Below, one piece after another: positions 34,549 through 44,524 of a stretch of DNA of 64,000 bases. The DNA comes from Companilactobacillus paralimentarius DSM 13238 = JCM 10415. Its GTDB lineage: Bacteria; Bacillota; Bacilli; Lactobacillales; Lactobacillaceae. Numbering within the stretch: the first letter of the stretch is position 1; each line of letters begins with the position of its first letter. The translations under genes and the position numbers were made by a program. Below the pieces are notes generated by a model. That model worked only from the letters and a program-made list of their open reading frames with translations, was not told the origin of the DNA and ran no database searches. The stretch covers positions 1 to 64,000 of the forward strand of contig NZ_AZES01000018.1 of NCBI RefSeq assembly GCF_001434985.1, written 5' to 3'.

Positions 34549-34638
34549 CTTTCATTTTCTTTAAATTAATCCTCAAAAGCCCTAGTTACTGATAAAATAT
34601 GATTAAAGTGATTAGCACCGTTTAGGGGGAACATGACA

Positions 34639-35343
34639 ATGGATAAAAAATATCCTAGTAGATCCGAATATCGTCGTTCAAATGGTCTTAAAAAATCTTT
34701 CTATCAAAGATGGTGGTTTTGGATCATAATTATTCTTTTAATTGTTGGTGGAGGTGCTGGCGGTTATTATTTATATTCTCATTCCCAGGAAAATACTTCG
34801 AATGTTCAAAAGAAAACTACTACTTCAAAGACCAAACCCAAAAAGAAGAAAAAATCAGTAACCACTTCAGGGATAACTTTAAAACAGTACAATAGCATTT
34901 ATATCAGTGACAAGGACGGTCTATCTTTAGATATTTTAACGAAATTCTTTGGTAAATCTAAAACTAGTACTGTAAGCAAGGTAAATGATAAACAGACTAA
35001 TATGGAAACATGGTCTAAAATCGCTAACGGTACTAAGAATTCCAAACTGATCGTACAATTTTATAATGATCACGCTATTGAAAAAACTATCTCTGGCCTT
35101 ATGGTTGATCGAAATTCTAAAATTACTCTAGTCGATTATGCCAAAATTGATAACGATCAAACAACTGATCAAGTTACTCAAACACTTGGCAAACCTAATT
35201 ATTACTCTGAAACAAATGTTGATGGTACTACAAACACAATATATAAATATACAACTGGATTAGACGGCGAAGATGGTGCTAACTGCACAATCAATTTTAC
35301 TAATGGTAATGTCAGTGGTAAAAGCCAAACAGGATTAAAATAA
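34639..35343 (+). CDS. membrane-anchored extracellular protein, DUF3862/BLIP-like fold
   Basis: About 234 residues: a short basic cytoplasmic head with PSRSEYRR, one membrane helix (about 23-44, WWFWIIIILLIVGGGAGGYYLY), a Lys/Thr-rich linker with KPKKKKK, and an outer domain with two related halves, each with the pattern of a beta-lactamase-inhibitor-like repeat: SLDILTKFFGK...TWSK and TTDQVTQTLGKPNYYSET...YKYTTG. This resembles DUF3862 proteins of lactobacilli and bacilli, whose role is unknown. I choose the ATG at 34639, 9 bases from GGGGG; the ATG at 34633 is only 3 bases away. Single gene or with the next one. Confidence 0.75.
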   Translation: MDKKYPSRSEYRRSNGLKKSFYQRWWFWIIIILLIVGGGAGGYYLYSHSQENTSNVQKKTTTSKTKPKKKKKSVTTSGITLKQYNSIYISDKDGLSLDILTKFFGKSKTSTVSKVNDKQTNMETWSKIANGTKNSKLIVQFYNDHAIEKTISGLMVDRNSKITLVDYAKIDNDQTTDQVTQTLGKPNYYSETNVDGTTNTIYKYTTGLDGEDGANCTINFTNGNVSGKSQTGLK

Positions 35344-35423
35344 TGACCTAAGTAAATCACTGTATATCATTTTCACTATGTCATACAATATTCTTATAAA
35401 GATAACGTATGGGGGGTTAAATC

Positions 35424-35891
35424 TTGAAAGTTACTAAATTAGTCATTGGCATACTTATGATTGTTTTATCTCTATTTATTTTTTTCGAAAGTATGGCCGC
35501 TGGATTTGTTAATACAGTTGAGAATAAGGGAAATACCAGTGGATCTGCCGGTGTTATAATGGCAATTGGCTTTCTCGCTACAGGAATTGTATACATTGTT
35601 ACTAGAAAGAAAAACGGTCTTGGTGGGGACATAGCTAATGCAATTATATTAGGACTATTTGGAATCGTTGGTCTAGCAAACTCTGATAAAGTATATCAGG
35701 ATTTACTAGTTTGGATCATACTTGGATTTATTATTGGTTTTGGCTTCTTGATTTGGCATATTATTGCCAATAAAATTAGCAGTAATAGTAGTATAAAACA
35801 TCAGAGCCAAGTTAATAATTATTCTTCTAATCAAGGATCTAATTCCATGCCTACTAGAGCTCAATATCGTCAAAGACGCAACCATAAATAA
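35424..35891 (+). CDS. membrane protein with PTRAQYR tail, unknown function
   Basis: A 155-residue protein with four predicted helices (about 5-25, 41-58, 69-84, 90-112) and a polar Ser/Asn-rich C-terminal tail ending MPTRAQYRQRRNHK. Translation begins at TTG, 7 bases after GGGGGG. I do not recognise the family. The tail motif P-T-R-A-x-Y-R resembles the head motif P-S-R-S-x-Y-R of the preceding protein, which suggests a common cytoplasmic partner or sorting signal. A strong terminator follows. Confidence 0.75.
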   Translation: MKVTKLVIGILMIVLSLFIFFESMAAGFVNTVENKGNTSGSAGVIMAIGFLATGIVYIVTRKKNGLGGDIANAIILGLFGIVGLANSDKVYQDLLVWIILGFIIGFGFLIWHIIANKISSNSSIKHQSQVNNYSSNQGSNSMPTRAQYRQRRNHK

Positions 35892-35902
35892 AAAATTAAT
35901 TT

Positions 35903-35951
35903 AAAAAGGTATCCTAGAGTAAAGTATTTTCCTTATTCAGGATACCTTTTT
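35903..35951 (+). terminator. strong terminator
   Basis: A perfect 13-base inverted repeat (AAAAAGGTATCCT at 35903-35915, AGGATACCTTTTT at 35939-35951) ends with a T-run, 12 bases after the preceding gene. Confidence 0.85.
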
Positions 35952-36011
35952 AAAAATAGATTGAAATTGTACCTTTAATTCTTTTATCGCCACTCTATTA
36001 AACGTTGTACA

Positions 36012-36050
36012 TAAAAAGTCCTAATACCTTAATGGCATTAGGACTTTTAT
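36012..36050 (-). terminator. terminator of the epimerase/hslU unit
   Basis: AAAAGTCCTAAT and ATTAGGACTTTT form a perfect stem flanked by A- and T-runs, ending 3 bases beyond the stop of the epimerase-like gene. It can serve both strands. Confidence 0.82.
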
Positions 36051-36052
36051 TC

Positions 36053-36934
36053 TTATTTCACCGATATGCTGAAATATGCTTCGAACTGTTCATTAGGTGC
36101 TAAACGGTTAATACCGTATTTGGTCTTTAATTGATTGTCACTATCGTTTTTATCAGCAATCCCCCACCAAGGTTCAATACACATAAAATTGCCTTCTGTG
36201 GGATATGAGGACCACATACCAAAGAATTTAGCGTTACCTGTATCTAGAATAACTTGATGTTCACTTTTATCACTTGAAATCGTCACTTGTGTTGGTTCAT
36301 TCAACCGATAAACAATTGCATCATTAACAAAAGCTTCATGACTCAATGGAAAGTCTTGATTATCAACTTTCTTTTCATTGTTAAGATCAATATTTCCTGT
36401 TTCACCATTAATCGGAATCAAAGTTCTAGTTTCCTTAGGGTCAACTTTGACAGTAAAATCTTCATAATTCAACCCCTTCTCGAAAGGCACTGAAAATCCG
36501 GGATGTGCACCAATTGAAAAGTACATATCCTCTGATTCTTCCAAACTATCAACTAAGTAAGAAATCTGAAGTGTTTCCTTAACTAATTGATAAACGATTC
36601 TTAACTTAAAGTGATATGGGTATTTTTCTAAACTAGCTTCACTTGTTGTTAGACTCAAGACCAATTTAGAATCTGATTGAGAATCGAGTGCAAACTCTTG
36701 ATCTCTAGCAAACCCATGTTGTGTCATATGATATTCTTTATCGTCAATATAATAATGATTATCTTTTAAACGACCAACAATTGGGAATAATACTGGCGCA
36801 TGTCTTCCCCAAACATTAGGGTTAGCTTGCCACATGAATTCTACCCCTTTAGTATTCTTGACACTGATTACTTCAGCGCCTAGAGACTCCACCTTAACTG
36901 TTAAAAAATCATTTTTTAATTGATAGACTGTCAT
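36053..36934 (-). CDS. aldose 1-epimerase family protein (LacX-like)
   Basis: A 293-residue protein of the galactose-mutarotase superfamily, LacX subgroup. Seen are SLGAEVISVKNTKGVEFMWQ, RHAPVLFPIVGRLKDN, HGFARDQEF (first His of the active site), SIGAHPGFSVPF (second His) and CIEPWWGIADK. It probably interconverts anomers of a hexose or hexose-phosphate. It lies 10 bases after hslU and is likely in the same transcript, which is an odd association without evident functional link. Confidence 0.88.
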   Translation of the reverse strand: MTVYQLKNDFLTVKVESLGAEVISVKNTKGVEFMWQANPNVWGRHAPVLFPIVGRLKDNHYYIDDKEYHMTQHGFARDQEFALDSQSDSKLVLSLTTSEASLEKYPYHFKLRIVYQLVKETLQISYLVDSLEESEDMYFSIGAHPGFSVPFEKGLNYEDFTVKVDPKETRTLIPINGETGNIDLNNEKKVDNQDFPLSHEAFVNDAIVYRLNEPTQVTISSDKSEHQVILDTGNAKFFGMWSSYPTEGNFMCIEPWWGIADKNDSDNQLKTKYGINRLAPNEQFEAYFSISVK

Positions 36935-36943
36935 AATTGCCCC

Positions 36944-38383
36944 CTATAGAATGTAACGTGAAAGATCTTGATCGCTGGCAATCTTACCAACTTGTTCACG
37001 AACATATTCACGCGTAATAGTAATATCTCCCATTTGCATATCAGGACCTTCATAGAGAATATCAGCTAGGATCTTCTCTAATACAGTTGAAAGTCTTCTT
37101 GCGCCAATGTTTTGGTTACTATTATTTAACTCAAAAGCAATTTTTGCAATCTCTTCAACTGATTCTTTAGTAAATGTTAAATGTATTCCATCAGCTCTTG
37201 TAAGCGCAACATATTGTTTTGTTAAAGCATTGTCTGGTTTTGTCAAAATTTGAATGAAGTCATCTTCAGTCAAGTCTTGTAATTCAACACGAATTGGGAA
37301 ACGTCCTTGCAATTCAGCAATTAAATCACTTGGCTTGCTTTCAGCAAAGGCACCACTAGCAATAAAGAGAATGTGGTCAGTGTCAACTGGACCATACTTG
37401 GTATTAATTCGTGAGCCTTCAACGATAGGCAAAATGTCACGTTGAACACCTTCACGAGAGACTTCACCTGAAGTCTTTTTATCTCCGGCAGCAATTTTAT
37501 CAAATTCATCAATAAAGATAATTCCGTTGTTTTGAGTTCTTTCAATAGCTTTTTGATAAATTTCATCATGATCAATACGTTTTTGAGATTCCTGTTGAAT
37601 CAACAATTCACGTGCTTCTTTAACAGGTAAAGTTCTAGTAATAGTCTTCTTAGGCATTAATGAATCCATCATACCGCTCATATCAAGACCCATTTGTCCC
37701 ATTTGATCATCCATAGGACCAACTTTTTTAGATTCTTCGACCTTAATAGTTACTTCTTCATCTTCAAGTAAGCCTTTATCTAATTGTTCTTTAACTGACA
37801 AACGTTGATTACGAATATCATCTGTAACCTCAGCATTAGCATCAGGATCGTCGTCAACTGTATCGGCATTATTAAAGATATTACCTAAAGCTTGGCCTCC
37901 ACCATTTTGCATGTTGTTAAGCATGCTCATGAAATCATTATTATTTTGTTTCTGTTCTTTTTTAACACCAGGAGCTAATAATTTAACCAGTTTCTTATCA
38001 ACATTGCGGCGAACTTCTGGTCTGATATCATCAATCTTTTCTTTTTCAACCATTGAAACAGCAACACTAACTAGGTCACGAACCATTGATTCAACATCAC
38101 GACCAACGTAACCAACTTCAGTAAACTTAGTAGCCTCTACTTTAACAAAAGGAGCATTAACAATCTTAGCTAATCTACGGGCAATTTCAGTTTTACCAAC
38201 ACCTGTAGGTCCAATCATCATTAAGTTCTTAGGTGTGATTTCTTGTTGTAACTTTTCAGGTACCTGCATACGACGGTAACGATTATATAAAGCAATCGCT
38301 ACAGCTTTCTTTGCATCAGTTTGACCAATAATATAGTTATCCAATTGAGCAACAATTTGTTTTGGTGTCAATACTTCTGTCAT
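36944..38383 (-). CDS. hslU: ATP-dependent protease ATPase subunit HslU
   Basis: A 479-residue AAA+ unfoldase that feeds substrates to HslV. Walker A GPTGVGKTE (59-67), Walker B IIFIDEFDKIA, the pore motif GYVGRDVESMVRDL and the C-terminal tail ending DLSRYIL, which docks into HslV, are all present. The variable I domain (about 110-250) is rich in Met, Asp and Gly. It follows hslV by 19 bases in the topA-xerC-hslV-hslU run. Confidence 0.97.
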   Translation of the reverse strand: MTEVLTPKQIVAQLDNYIIGQTDAKKAVAIALYNRYRRMQVPEKLQQEITPKNLMMIGPTGVGKTEIARRLAKIVNAPFVKVEATKFTEVGYVGRDVESMVRDLVSVAVSMVEKEKIDDIRPEVRRNVDKKLVKLLAPGVKKEQKQNNNDFMSMLNNMQNGGGQALGNIFNNADTVDDDPDANAEVTDDIRNQRLSVKEQLDKGLLEDEEVTIKVEESKKVGPMDDQMGQMGLDMSGMMDSLMPKKTITRTLPVKEARELLIQQESQKRIDHDEIYQKAIERTQNNGIIFIDEFDKIAAGDKKTSGEVSREGVQRDILPIVEGSRINTKYGPVDTDHILFIASGAFAESKPSDLIAELQGRFPIRVELQDLTEDDFIQILTKPDNALTKQYVALTRADGIHLTFTKESVEEIAKIAFELNNSNQNIGARRLSTVLEKILADILYEGPDMQMGDITITREYVREQVGKIASDQDLSRYIL

Positions 38384-38402
38384 TTATTAATCCTCACTCT
38401 AA

Positions 38403-38927
38403 TTAAAATTTATCTGAAATAATATTTTCATTGGTAAAGATATCGATTGAAGAAGCAATCTTGATAGCTTCAACGGCCATTTCTTGGGCGTCCATATCTT
38501 TAGCGTGGCGTTGCATGGCGATGGCAGCCGCTTGTGCAAAATTACCACCTGAACCAATTGCTACAACATCTTCATCTGGTTCAATAACTTCACCACTACC
38601 AGAAATTAAAAGAAGATTATCTTTATCCATAGCAATTAACATAGCTTCAAGCTTTTGTAGAGTTGGATCTTTGCGCCAATCTTGTGCCAATTCAACCGCA
38701 GCACGTTTTAAATTACCTGAATAAGCCTTTAATTTCTTTTCTAACCAATCTTGGAGTGTAATAGCATCTGCTACACCACCAGCAAATCCAATGACAACTT
38801 GATCATCAAAAATGCGTCTCACTTTATGGGCTGAGCCCTTCATAATATATTTTTCACCTAATGTAACTTGACCATCACCAGCGATTGCGGTGTGTCCATT
38901 GTGTTTTACAGCAACTATTGTAGTCAT
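38403..38927 (-). CDS. hslV: ATP-dependent protease subunit HslV
   Basis: A 174-residue proteasome-like peptidase of the HslUV complex. After removal of Met1 the N-terminal Thr ([10 protein letters not shown]) would be the nucleophile; [22 protein letters not shown] with the catalytic Lys and [12 protein letters not shown] are conserved blocks. Some Bacillus relatives use Ser instead; here it is Thr. It lies 11 bases after xerC. Confidence 0.97.
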   Translation of the reverse strand: MTTIVAVKHNGHTAIAGDGQVTLGEKYIMKGSAHKVRRIFDDQVVIGFAGGVADAITLQDWLEKKLKAYSGNLKRAAVELAQDWRKDPTLQKLEAMLIAMDKDNLLLISGSGEVIEPDEDVVAIGSGGNFAQAAAIAMQRHAKDMDAQEMAVEAIKIASSIDIFTNENIISDKF

Positions 38928-38938
38928 TTATTTACCTT

Positions 38939-39838
38939 CTATCTTGGAAAATATTTTTTATAATCTTTTTGCAAATGTTCCATTGTGACGTGCGTATATA
39001 TCTGTGTCGTCGACAAACTTGCATGTCCCAATAATTCCTGAACCGTTCTCAAATCAGCACCATGTTCCAACATGTGAGTAGCAAACGTATGACGAATCAT
39101 ATGCGGATGAATATCAGCTGTTAAACTGGTTTTCTTGATAATTTGATTCAAGATATACTCAATTCCTCTACTTGTCAAACCTTTGCCACGACTATTTACA
39201 AAAACATATTGGTGATCCTGATGATTCTTTTGCATCAATTCCTTGCGACCGTCATTAAAATATTTCTCTAACGCACTTTTGGCATAACTTCCAAAGGGAA
39301 CATAGCGATCTTTATCCCCTTTACCATGTATCAGAACAATATTGTTAGCGAAATCAAGCTGGTCTAGTACTAGATTAGCACATTCACTCACACGCATGCC
39401 AGTGGCATAGAGCAATTCTAATAAAGCTGAATTTCGCTGAGATAAAGGATCATCGCCTTTAACTGCATCGAATAATTCTTCCATCTCTTTTTCATAAAAA
39501 AACCGTGGTAACTTGCGCCCTTTGTGACGTATCTGTACTAAATCAAATGGATTTTGTTTAATAAATTTATTTCTCACTAAAAAATTATAGAACGATCGCA
39601 ATGCTGAAATTCTTCGTGCCACTGTATCGGTGGCATAGTTTTCTTCATCTAAATATGTTAAATAAGTTTCAACATCGACTCGTCCAATTTTTGTAAATCC
39701 AGTAAAACCACCATTTTTAGACAAAAAAGAAACAAAATTATCTATATCCTCTAAATAAGATTTTTTTGTTTCTTTTGAGTAATGATGATTAACCATTAAA
39801 TTATCAACAAATTTATCGATTAATTCTTGTTCTATCAT
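38939..39838 (-). CDS. xerC: tyrosine recombinase XerC
   Basis: A 299-residue recombinase that resolves chromosome dimers at dif with XerD. N-terminal SAM-like domain, then the catalytic set: Arg in LLYATGMRVSECANL, Lys in HGKGDKDRYVPF, H-x-x-R in HMIRHTFATHML, His in GHASLSTTQIYTH with the nucleophilic Tyr. The ATG directly follows the topA stop with no gap. XerC rather than XerD is assigned by the topA-xerC-hslV context. Confidence 0.95.
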   Translation of the reverse strand: MIEQELIDKFVDNLMVNHHYSKETKKSYLEDIDNFVSFLSKNGGFTGFTKIGRVDVETYLTYLDEENYATDTVARRISALRSFYNFLVRNKFIKQNPFDLVQIRHKGRKLPRFFYEKEMEELFDAVKGDDPLSQRNSALLELLYATGMRVSECANLVLDQLDFANNIVLIHGKGDKDRYVPFGSYAKSALEKYFNDGRKELMQKNHQDHQYVFVNSRGKGLTSRGIEYILNQIIKKTSLTADIHPHMIRHTFATHMLEHGADLRTVQELLGHASLSTTQIYTHVTMEHLQKDYKKYFPR

Positions 39839-41923
39839 TTATTTTTGAATGTCCTCTTCATAATCACCGTTTGGACAGAGTATTTGACGACCACCCTTAA
39901 CCTTCTTTTCGACTAAGTAATGACCATCTTTTGGACAATCACGTCCAACTGGTTTATCCCATGAAACAAAATCACAATCTGGATATCTTGAACAACCGTA
40001 GAAAATACGATTCTTCTTAGATTTTCTTTCGATAACTTGACCCTTTTTACACTTAGGACAAATCACACCAATTTCTTTGACAATTGGCTTAGTGTTACGA
40101 CAATCTGGGAAACGTGAGCAGGCATAAAACTTACCATAGCGTCCCATCTTAATTACCATTGGAGCACCACAGATATCACAATCCATACCTGCTGGTTCAT
40201 CTTTAATTTGAACTTTTTCAATCTTATCTTCAGCAGATTCAAGTTCCTTAGCAAATGGTTTGTAGTAACGATCGACTACTTTAACCCAATTTTCTTTACC
40301 CTCTTCAATATTATCTAATTCATCTTCCAAATTAGCGGTGAAGTCGATATTAACGATATCTGGGAAGTAACTTTGAATTAAGTTGTCAACGATCTCACCA
40401 AGTTCAGTTGGTTCAAAACTCTTACCGTTCAATTTAACATAATAACGTCTCTGAATTGTATCAATAGTTGGAGCATAGGTTGAAGGACGTCCTACACCAT
40501 TTTCTTCCAGAGCTTTAACTAATGAAGCTTCAGTAAACCTTGCAGGTGGTTGTGTAAAGTGTTGAGCCGGATCATTGGATTGCAATTTAGCCTTATCACC
40601 TTCAGCAATCTCTGGCAAGATATTATCCTTTTTGCTTTTTTCAGATGTACTTTGATAGACCTTACGATATCCCTCAAACTTCATTTTAGAACCATTAGCT
40701 CTAAACATGACTCCATTTTGAGAAAGATCAACTGTCATAGTGTCAAAAACAGCTGGTGTCATTTGACTGGCAACAAATCTTGACCAAATTAAGTCGTACA
40801 AGCGATATTGATCACGACTAAGGACATCTTTTAAAGATTTAGGTGTTCTCATAGTAGATGAAGGGCGAATAGCTTCATGGGCATCTTGAGCCCCTTCTTG
40901 ATTTTTATCCTTACGTTCCTTAATAGCTGCGAATGGTTCCCCATATTCTTCATGGATGAACTTTGAAGCCTCTGCTTCAGCAACTTTAGAAATACGTTTA
41001 GAATCAGTACGCATATAAGTAATTAAACCAACTGTACCCTCTTTACGTCCCAAATTGATTCCTTCGTACAATTGTTGAGCAATCATCATGGTCTTTCTAG
41101 TCTTAAAGTTTAGGCGCTTATTAGCTTCTTGTTGTAAAGAACTTGTTGTAAATGGAGCAGCTGGGAATCTTTTACGTTCCTTCTTAGTAACTTTATCAAT
41201 TTCAAAATCGTTCTTTTTATCGATACGACCTAATACTTCTTGAACTTGATCATTATTTTTTAATTCAGCTTTCTTTCCATCTAGTCCATAGAAATTAGCT
41301 TTAAATTTATCTTTACCATGCTTAAATGTTGATTCAATCGTCCAATATTCTTGCGGAACGAAACTCTTGATTTCATTTTCTTTTTCAATTACAAGTTTCA
41401 AAGCAATCGACTGAACACGTCCAGCACTGAGTCCCTTTTTAACTTTAGCCCAAAGAATTGGGGAAATTGAATAACCCACTAATCGATCCAATACACGTCT
41501 GGCCTGTTGAGCATCAACCAAATTCATATCAATTGATCTTGGAGTCTTAAATGCTTGTTTAACTTTATCTTTTGTAATTTCATTGAAGACGACACGATTC
41601 TTACCATCATCTTCTAATCCTAATAAGTGAGAAACATGCCAAGCAATAGCTTCACCTTCACGATCCGGATCGGCTGCCAGATAAACTCGCTTAGCTTTTT
41701 TTGCTTCCTTCTTTAAATCTTTAATAACTGGGCCTTTACCACGAATAGAAATATACTTTGGTTCATAGTCATGTTCAATATCGACACCCATTTGACTCTT
41801 AGGTAAATCACGAACGTGACCTAAACTAGCAACTACGTGATAATTACGTCCCAAATACTTCTCAATTGTTTTTGCTTTTGATGGTGATTCAACAATCACC
41901 AAATTCTTTTGTGTTGATGGCAC
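39839..41923 (-). CDS. topA: DNA topoisomerase I
   Basis: A 694-residue type IA topoisomerase that relaxes negative supercoils. Toprim motif [17 protein letters not shown] (9-25), [12 protein letters not shown], the catalytic Tyr in LITYMRTDS, and C-terminal zinc ribbons CDIC...CSRFPDC and CPKC...CSRYPDC; a third one (CPKDGHYL...LCPNGD) has lost Cys residues. Translation starts at GTG, 7 bases after AAAGGAGC. In many relatives trmFO lies between topA and xerC; here it does not. Confidence 0.97.
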   Translation of the reverse strand: MPSTQKNLVIVESPSKAKTIEKYLGRNYHVVASLGHVRDLPKSQMGVDIEHDYEPKYISIRGKGPVIKDLKKEAKKAKRVYLAADPDREGEAIAWHVSHLLGLEDDGKNRVVFNEITKDKVKQAFKTPRSIDMNLVDAQQARRVLDRLVGYSISPILWAKVKKGLSAGRVQSIALKLVIEKENEIKSFVPQEYWTIESTFKHGKDKFKANFYGLDGKKAELKNNDQVQEVLGRIDKKNDFEIDKVTKKERKRFPAAPFTTSSLQQEANKRLNFKTRKTMMIAQQLYEGINLGRKEGTVGLITYMRTDSKRISKVAEAEASKFIHEEYGEPFAAIKERKDKNQEGAQDAHEAIRPSSTMRTPKSLKDVLSRDQYRLYDLIWSRFVASQMTPAVFDTMTVDLSQNGVMFRANGSKMKFEGYRKVYQSTSEKSKKDNILPEIAEGDKAKLQSNDPAQHFTQPPARFTEASLVKALEENGVGRPSTYAPTIDTIQRRYYVKLNGKSFEPTELGEIVDNLIQSYFPDIVNIDFTANLEDELDNIEEGKENWVKVVDRYYKPFAKELESAEDKIEKVQIKDEPAGMDCDICGAPMVIKMGRYGKFYACSRFPDCRNTKPIVKEIGVICPKCKKGQVIERKSKKNRIFYGCSRYPDCDFVSWDKPVGRDCPKDGHYLVEKKVKGGRQILCPNGDYEEDIQK

Positions 41924-42028
41924 GCAAAGTGCTCCTTTCCAAAATGAATCAATTAAAACTGTTCAATATATTAATCACAGAATTTTATTTTGTCAATTCA
42001 AAAGATACATTTATCTTTCAAACATCGT

Positions 42029-42847
42029 TTATAAGTCATTGAAATTGATCAAAGGGATGGCTCCCTCCTCAATCAACTTATTACAACCAGCCGAAAGGTT
42101 AACGTCGATTCTACCGGGAATGGCTAAAACATCCCGATTATTCTCCAAAGCTAAATCAGCAGTAATTAAAGAGCCACTACGTTTTTTTGCTTCGGTAACA
42201 ACGACTTTTTGACTGAGACCAGCAATTATCCGGTTTCGTTGAGGAAAATGCCAAGGTTCGATTTTCGTCATTGGTGGATATTCGGTAATAACTAAACCCT
42301 TTTTCATAATTTCCGCCTGTAAGTGAAAATTCTCTTTAGGATAAGTCACATCCAAACCACTACCAATCACAGCAATCGTCTGTCCCTGATTCTTTAATGC
42401 GGTCTGATGAGCCCAAGAATCAACTCCCTTAGCTAAACCGCTCACAATAGTATAACGATTTACAAGTCGTGGGACAAGACCACTTATGCAACGAAAACTA
42501 TAATCTGATGCTTGTCTAGCACCAACGATCGCGATGCATTCAGTTTTAAGTAAAGCAATATTCCCTTCAAAAAACAAGAGTGCGGGCGGATTATAAATCG
42601 TTCTTAACAATTCCGGATACTCAAAATCCAAATAATTTACAGCTTTTAACGAACCTGTTTTTTGCTTATCAAATAGGAAACGGAAACGTTGAAACTTATC
42701 TAAACCCCACTCCTGTTTTAATAAATTAAAGGATTCAGTTATTAGATTAGCACTATTTATAGATTTTTTTATAATTTTTAGCATTATTTGATTCGAAATC
42801 ATTCCTGTTAAACGACACTTAATTAAAAAACCAGTTAATTCATTCAT
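42029..42847 (-). CDS. dprA: DNA-processing protein DprA
   Basis: A 272-residue protein that loads RecA onto incoming single-stranded DNA in natural transformation. The Rossmann domain has IAIVGARQASDYS, SGLAKGVDSWAHQTAL, GSGLDVTYPKENF, PPMTKIEPWHFPQRNRIIAGLS split over the conserved region, and ITADLALENNRDVLAIPG. An N-terminal helical part (1-60) precedes it. It follows rnhB by 50 bases with a hairpin in between that includes its ribosome binding site. A C-terminal winged helix seen in some relatives is absent. Confidence 0.94.
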   Translation of the reverse strand: MNELTGFLIKCRLTGMISNQIMLKIIKKSINSANLITESFNLLKQEWGLDKFQRFRFLFDKQKTGSLKAVNYLDFEYPELLRTIYNPPALLFFEGNIALLKTECIAIVGARQASDYSFRCISGLVPRLVNRYTIVSGLAKGVDSWAHQTALKNQGQTIAVIGSGLDVTYPKENFHLQAEIMKKGLVITEYPPMTKIEPWHFPQRNRIIAGLSQKVVVTEAKKRSGSLITADLALENNRDVLAIPGRIDVNLSAGCNKLIEEGAIPLINFNDL

Positions 42848-42853
42848 AATAAA

Positions 42854-42891
42854 AACATCACTCCCTTAACTTAAATTACGAAAGTGATGTT
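42854..42891 (-). promoter_or_regulatory. hairpin covering the dprA ribosome binding site
   Basis: AACATCACT (minus RNA, upstream) can pair perfectly with AGTGATGTT, which contains the downstream part of the dprA site GGGAGTGATG; a run of U follows. The loop is about 20 bases. It could act as a weak terminator after rnhB or limit dprA translation. Confidence 0.45.
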
Positions 42892-42897
42892 CCTATT

Positions 42898-43671
42898 TTA
42901 ATATAATTTAGAAATTTTTCTAACGGGGGAAAAACTCAAACGATGAATCTTAGTGCGACCAAACTCATCTAAAGCTTTTAAGTGTTGTTTTGTACCATAA
43001 CCATCATTATTTTCAAAACCAAACTCTGGATAGATTTTGCTATACATCGTCATTAACTTATCACGAGAAACTTTGGCAACAATACTAGCAGCACCGATAC
43101 TTAACGACTTAGAATCACCCTTAATCAACTTTGTTTGAGGTATATCAACAGGAATCGTCATGGCATCAACTAAGATATGATCAGGCTTTAAATAGAGCTT
43201 ATTAATTGAATCTCCCATTGTCAATTCTGTTGCATGATAAATATTTTCCTGATCAATTAATTGTGGACTACCCACTGCTACACTGATATCTATTGCTTGT
43301 GCACAAATTAACTTATACAGCTCATTACGTTTTGCAATCGACAATTTTTTAGAATCATCAACTTCATACAAAGTATTATCAGCTGGCAAAATAACAGCAG
43401 CCGTAACGACAGGACCTGCCAAAGGACCACGTCCCACTTCATCGACTCCCGCTACTGCTAACCCATGATCCCAAAATGGTTTTTCAAGAAATTCTTTTTT
43501 GTGAAATTTCTCAATCAATGCTTTTTGTTTCAATTGTCTCTTATAATATTGCTCTAATAATTTTTTAATCCCACTACGTTCATCTTGTGAAAATTCATTC
43601 AGTTGCTTTTCACTCACATCAGTTTGTTTCAGAATATCTTTTGCTTCAGCAATCGTATATTTACTCTTCAT
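42898..43671 (-). CDS. rnhB: ribonuclease HII
   Basis: A 257-residue RNase that nicks RNA-DNA hybrids at single ribonucleotides. Active-site residues are in VAGVDEVGRGPLAGPVV (Asp-Glu), ILVDAMTIP (Asp) and the C-terminal SKIYPEFGFENNDGYGT. An N-terminal helical extension of about 70 residues is usual for the Bacillus-type enzyme. I place the start at 43671, after GGGGAG, rather than at 43692. Its start overlaps the end of rbgA by 11 bases. Confidence 0.95.
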   Translation of the reverse strand: MKSKYTIAEAKDILKQTDVSEKQLNEFSQDERSGIKKLLEQYYKRQLKQKALIEKFHKKEFLEKPFWDHGLAVAGVDEVGRGPLAGPVVTAAVILPADNTLYEVDDSKKLSIAKRNELYKLICAQAIDISVAVGSPQLIDQENIYHATELTMGDSINKLYLKPDHILVDAMTIPVDIPQTKLIKGDSKSLSIGAASIVAKVSRDKLMTMYSKIYPEFGFENNDGYGTKQHLKALDEFGRTKIHRLSFSPVRKISKLY

Positions 43672-44515
43672 AAAACTCCCCAGGAATATCAAATGTAAGA
43701 CGTCCCAATTTCAACTTTCTAACATCGTCGATAATTCTTCTGGAAGCTCGATCGTAGTCATCCTTATAACCAAATTTTTTCGTTAGATCCATTAAAACTT
43801 CTGGCGTTGTATGATTAAAAATATCCGACTTATCTAATTTGTAGCTTTCAAGCAATTGATCCATATAATGAGTTTCCATAAAATTAAGCGCATAAATGGC
43901 TACATCATCCGGTGCATAGATTTTATCTTTAATTGCACCAGACAAAGCTAATTTCATTCCTACTTTGGGATCATCGATCTTAGGCCACAAAATACCTGGA
44001 GTATCGAGTAAATCGATTCCAATATTAGTTTTTAGCCAGTTTTGATTCTTAGTTACACCGGGTTTATTGCCTGTAATAGCAACATTCTTCCCAACAAAAC
44101 GGTTCAAAATAGTCGACTTACCGACATTAGGAATTCCTATGCACATTGCTTTGATTCGATAATTTTGCACACCATTACGTTCATAACGGTCAATCTTATC
44201 TGACAACTCTGAACGAATCAGACTCTTGATTTTACCTAGGCCCTTATTGTGCTTGGCATCTAGCTCAATTGATTTAGTACCTTCTTGTTCAAAGTTGAGT
44301 TTCCAGTCAGCCGTTACTTTTGGATCTGCCAAATCTGACTTATTAAGAATAATAATATGTTTTTTTTGATCAATTATTTGTTCCAAAACGGGGTTTCTGG
44401 ATGAAAAAGGTAATCTTGCGTCAACGATTTCAAGTACGATATCGACTAATTTAAGCCGATCTTGGACTTGATTCTTCGCTTTGTTCATATGTCCTGGATA
44501 CCACTGTAATGCCAT
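43661..44515 (-). CDS. rbgA: ribosome biogenesis GTPase RbgA (YlqF)
   Basis: A 284-residue circularly permuted GTPase needed for late assembly of the 50S subunit. The motif order is permuted: NKSDLAD (G4) comes first, then [14 protein letters not shown] (G1) and DTPGILWPK (G3). It begins with the family hallmark MALQWYPGHMNKAK; the start at 44515, 5 bases after TAGGTGA, gives this N-terminus, so the GTG at 44524 is not needed. The 9-base gap to yozE-like gene and overlap with rnhB show one operon. Confidence 0.95.
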   Translation of the reverse strand: MALQWYPGHMNKAKNQVQDRLKLVDIVLEIVDARLPFSSRNPVLEQIIDQKKHIIILNKSDLADPKVTADWKLNFEQEGTKSIELDAKHNKGLGKIKSLIRSELSDKIDRYERNGVQNYRIKAMCIGIPNVGKSTILNRFVGKNVAITGNKPGVTKNQNWLKTNIGIDLLDTPGILWPKIDDPKVGMKLALSGAIKDKIYAPDDVAIYALNFMETHYMDQLLESYKLDKSDIFNHTTPEVLMDLTKKFGYKDDYDRASRRIIDDVRKLKLGRLTFDIPGEFYEE

Positions 44516-44524
44516 TGTCTTCAC

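Noticed and set aside
38939-39838. XerC and XerD genes as signs of a mobile element
   Set aside because: Both sit in conserved chromosomal neighbourhoods (topA-hslV and scpA) and are housekeeping recombinases.
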